Both the position numbers and the translations under genes were made by a program. A DNA stretch of 5,692 nt, from assembly GCA_900556015.1 (NCBI GenBank), contig USNH01000071.1, forward strand, positions 1 to 5,692, read 5' to 3'. Shown here piece after piece: positions 5,220 to 5,692 of this stretch. The DNA is from an uncultured Eubacteriales bacterium. Lineage in GTDB: Bacteria; Bacillota_A; Clostridia; Oscillospirales; Oscillospiraceae. Position 1 is the stretch's first letter, and the number at the start of each line of letters is the position of its first letter. Below the pieces are notes generated by a model, which was not told the DNA's origin, made no database searches, and saw nothing but the letters and a program-made list of their open reading frames with translations.

Positions 5220-5692
5220 TCAAACACCCCATGCTTCGAGCGCGTTCAGAAGGACGGCCCGGCTTCCTTCCTCCATCGGGGTGAGCGGCAGACGCAGCGT
5301 GTCGGTGCCGTAGCCCATTTTTGCCAGCGCTGCCTTGACCGGAATGGGATTGACCTCGGAAAACAGCGCGTCGATGACGGGCAGCAGACGGCACTGGAGC
5401 GCCGCAGCGCCGCGCACATCCCCGGAGAAGAACAGCTCGCACAGCTGAACCGCCTCCCTGGGCAGCACATTGGAGAGTACGGAGATGCAGCCCTCGCCGC
5501 CCATGGCGAGGATCGGCACGATCTGATCGTCGTTGCCGGAATAGACGTCCAGACGGGCCGCTGCCCTGTGAAACAGCGATACGATCTGCGAGAGGTTTCC
5601 GCTTGCCTCCTTTACGGCGGCGATGCGCGGATGCGCTGCAAGTGCGGCGCAGGTCTCGGGCAGCAGGTTGCAGCCCGTGCGGGAGGGAACGT
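5220..5692 (-). CDS. dapA: 4-hydroxy-tetrahydrodipicolinate synthase DapA, C-terminal half (truncated by window edge)
   Basis: DapA condenses pyruvate with aspartate semialdehyde, the first step specific to the DAP/lysine branch. The frame is open from the right edge, and 156 residues are visible, about half of the usual roughly 290. The visible part begins VPSRTGCNL, the family segment before the active-site lysine. The Schiff-base Lys is in AVKEASGN (visible residue 27). YSGNDDQ (50-56) and the Gly-rich GGEGCISVLSNV (64-75) follow, then SEVNPIPVKAAL near the C-terminus, all in the expected order. The Met encoded at 5517-5519 is internal to this conserved sequence and is not a start. The stop is 1 nt before the dapB ATG. 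The gene leads the visible part of the dapA-dapB-aspartokinase operon. Its own start, and any promoter or leader control such as a lysine riboswitch, lie outside the window. Confidence 0.97.
   Translation of the reverse strand, partial: VPSRTGCNLLPETCAALAAHPRIAAVKEASGNLSQIVSLFHRAAARLDVYSGNDDQIVPILAMGGEGCISVLSNVLPREAVQLCELFFSGDVRGAAALQCRLLPVIDALFSEVNPIPVKAALAKMGYGTDTLRLPLTPMEEGSRAVLLNALEAWGV
5227..5230 (-). promoter_or_regulatory. Weak ribosome binding site (GGGG) of dapB inside the dapA end
   Basis: GGGG on the minus strand lies 8 nt upstream of the dapB ATG at 5218, within the final codons of dapA. It is a modest Shine-Dalgarno match. With only 1 nt between the dapA stop and the dapB start, termination-reinitiation coupling is likely. 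Confidence 0.45.

Noticed and set aside
5517..5519. ATG at 5519 (minus strand) as the start of a short 99-residue gene
   Set aside because: The frame stays open to the right edge and encodes the DapA active-site lysine region upstream of this codon, so the Met is internal.

Overview
The window suggests a GC-rich Gram-positive Clostridia-type bacterium, perhaps Oscillospiraceae or a relative. This is inferred from the protein families present (YcxB-like, YwaF/TIGR02206-like, a YclM-type aspartokinase, a HAMP-less sensor kinase), from strong GGAG-type ribosome binding sites, and from GC-rich codon use. No 16S or other taxonomic marker is present, so the assignment is tentative.

The plus-strand half (1-2956) starts with the C-terminal part of a membrane sensor histidine kinase, whose sensor region lies off the left edge. 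It is followed by a soluble, aromatic-rich protein of 188 residues that I do not recognise. Next comes a small two-helix membrane protein with a YcxB-like C-terminal domain. Its stop codon overlaps (ATGA) the start of a seven-helix membrane protein of the YwaF/TIGR02206 (TMEM164-related) family. No response regulator is visible, so the kinase partner is presumably upstream of the window.

The minus-strand half (3162-5692) is part of a diaminopimelate/lysine operon, read right to left: dapA (C-terminal half, cut by the right edge), dapB (complete) and an aspartokinase with two ACT domains (complete). DapA condenses aspartate semialdehyde with pyruvate, DapB reduces the product, and the aspartokinase makes the first committed intermediate, aspartyl phosphate. 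Together they feed peptidoglycan (meso-DAP) and lysine synthesis. The genes abut or overlap: 1 nt between dapA and dapB, and a 4-nt ATGA overlap between dapB and the kinase. The aspartate semialdehyde dehydrogenase step (asd) is not in the window.

The two transcription units converge on a 205-nt intergenic region (2957-3161). It holds a two-way terminator-like structure with alternative, mutually exclusive pairings, and a second perfect 9-bp hairpin suited to ending the minus-strand operon. I see no mobile elements, CRISPR arrays, tRNA or rRNA genes. Most of the window is ordinary housekeeping sequence. The points most worth a second look are the YcxB-like/YwaF-like membrane pair, the unrecognised aromatic-rich protein, and the folded region between the convergent genes.
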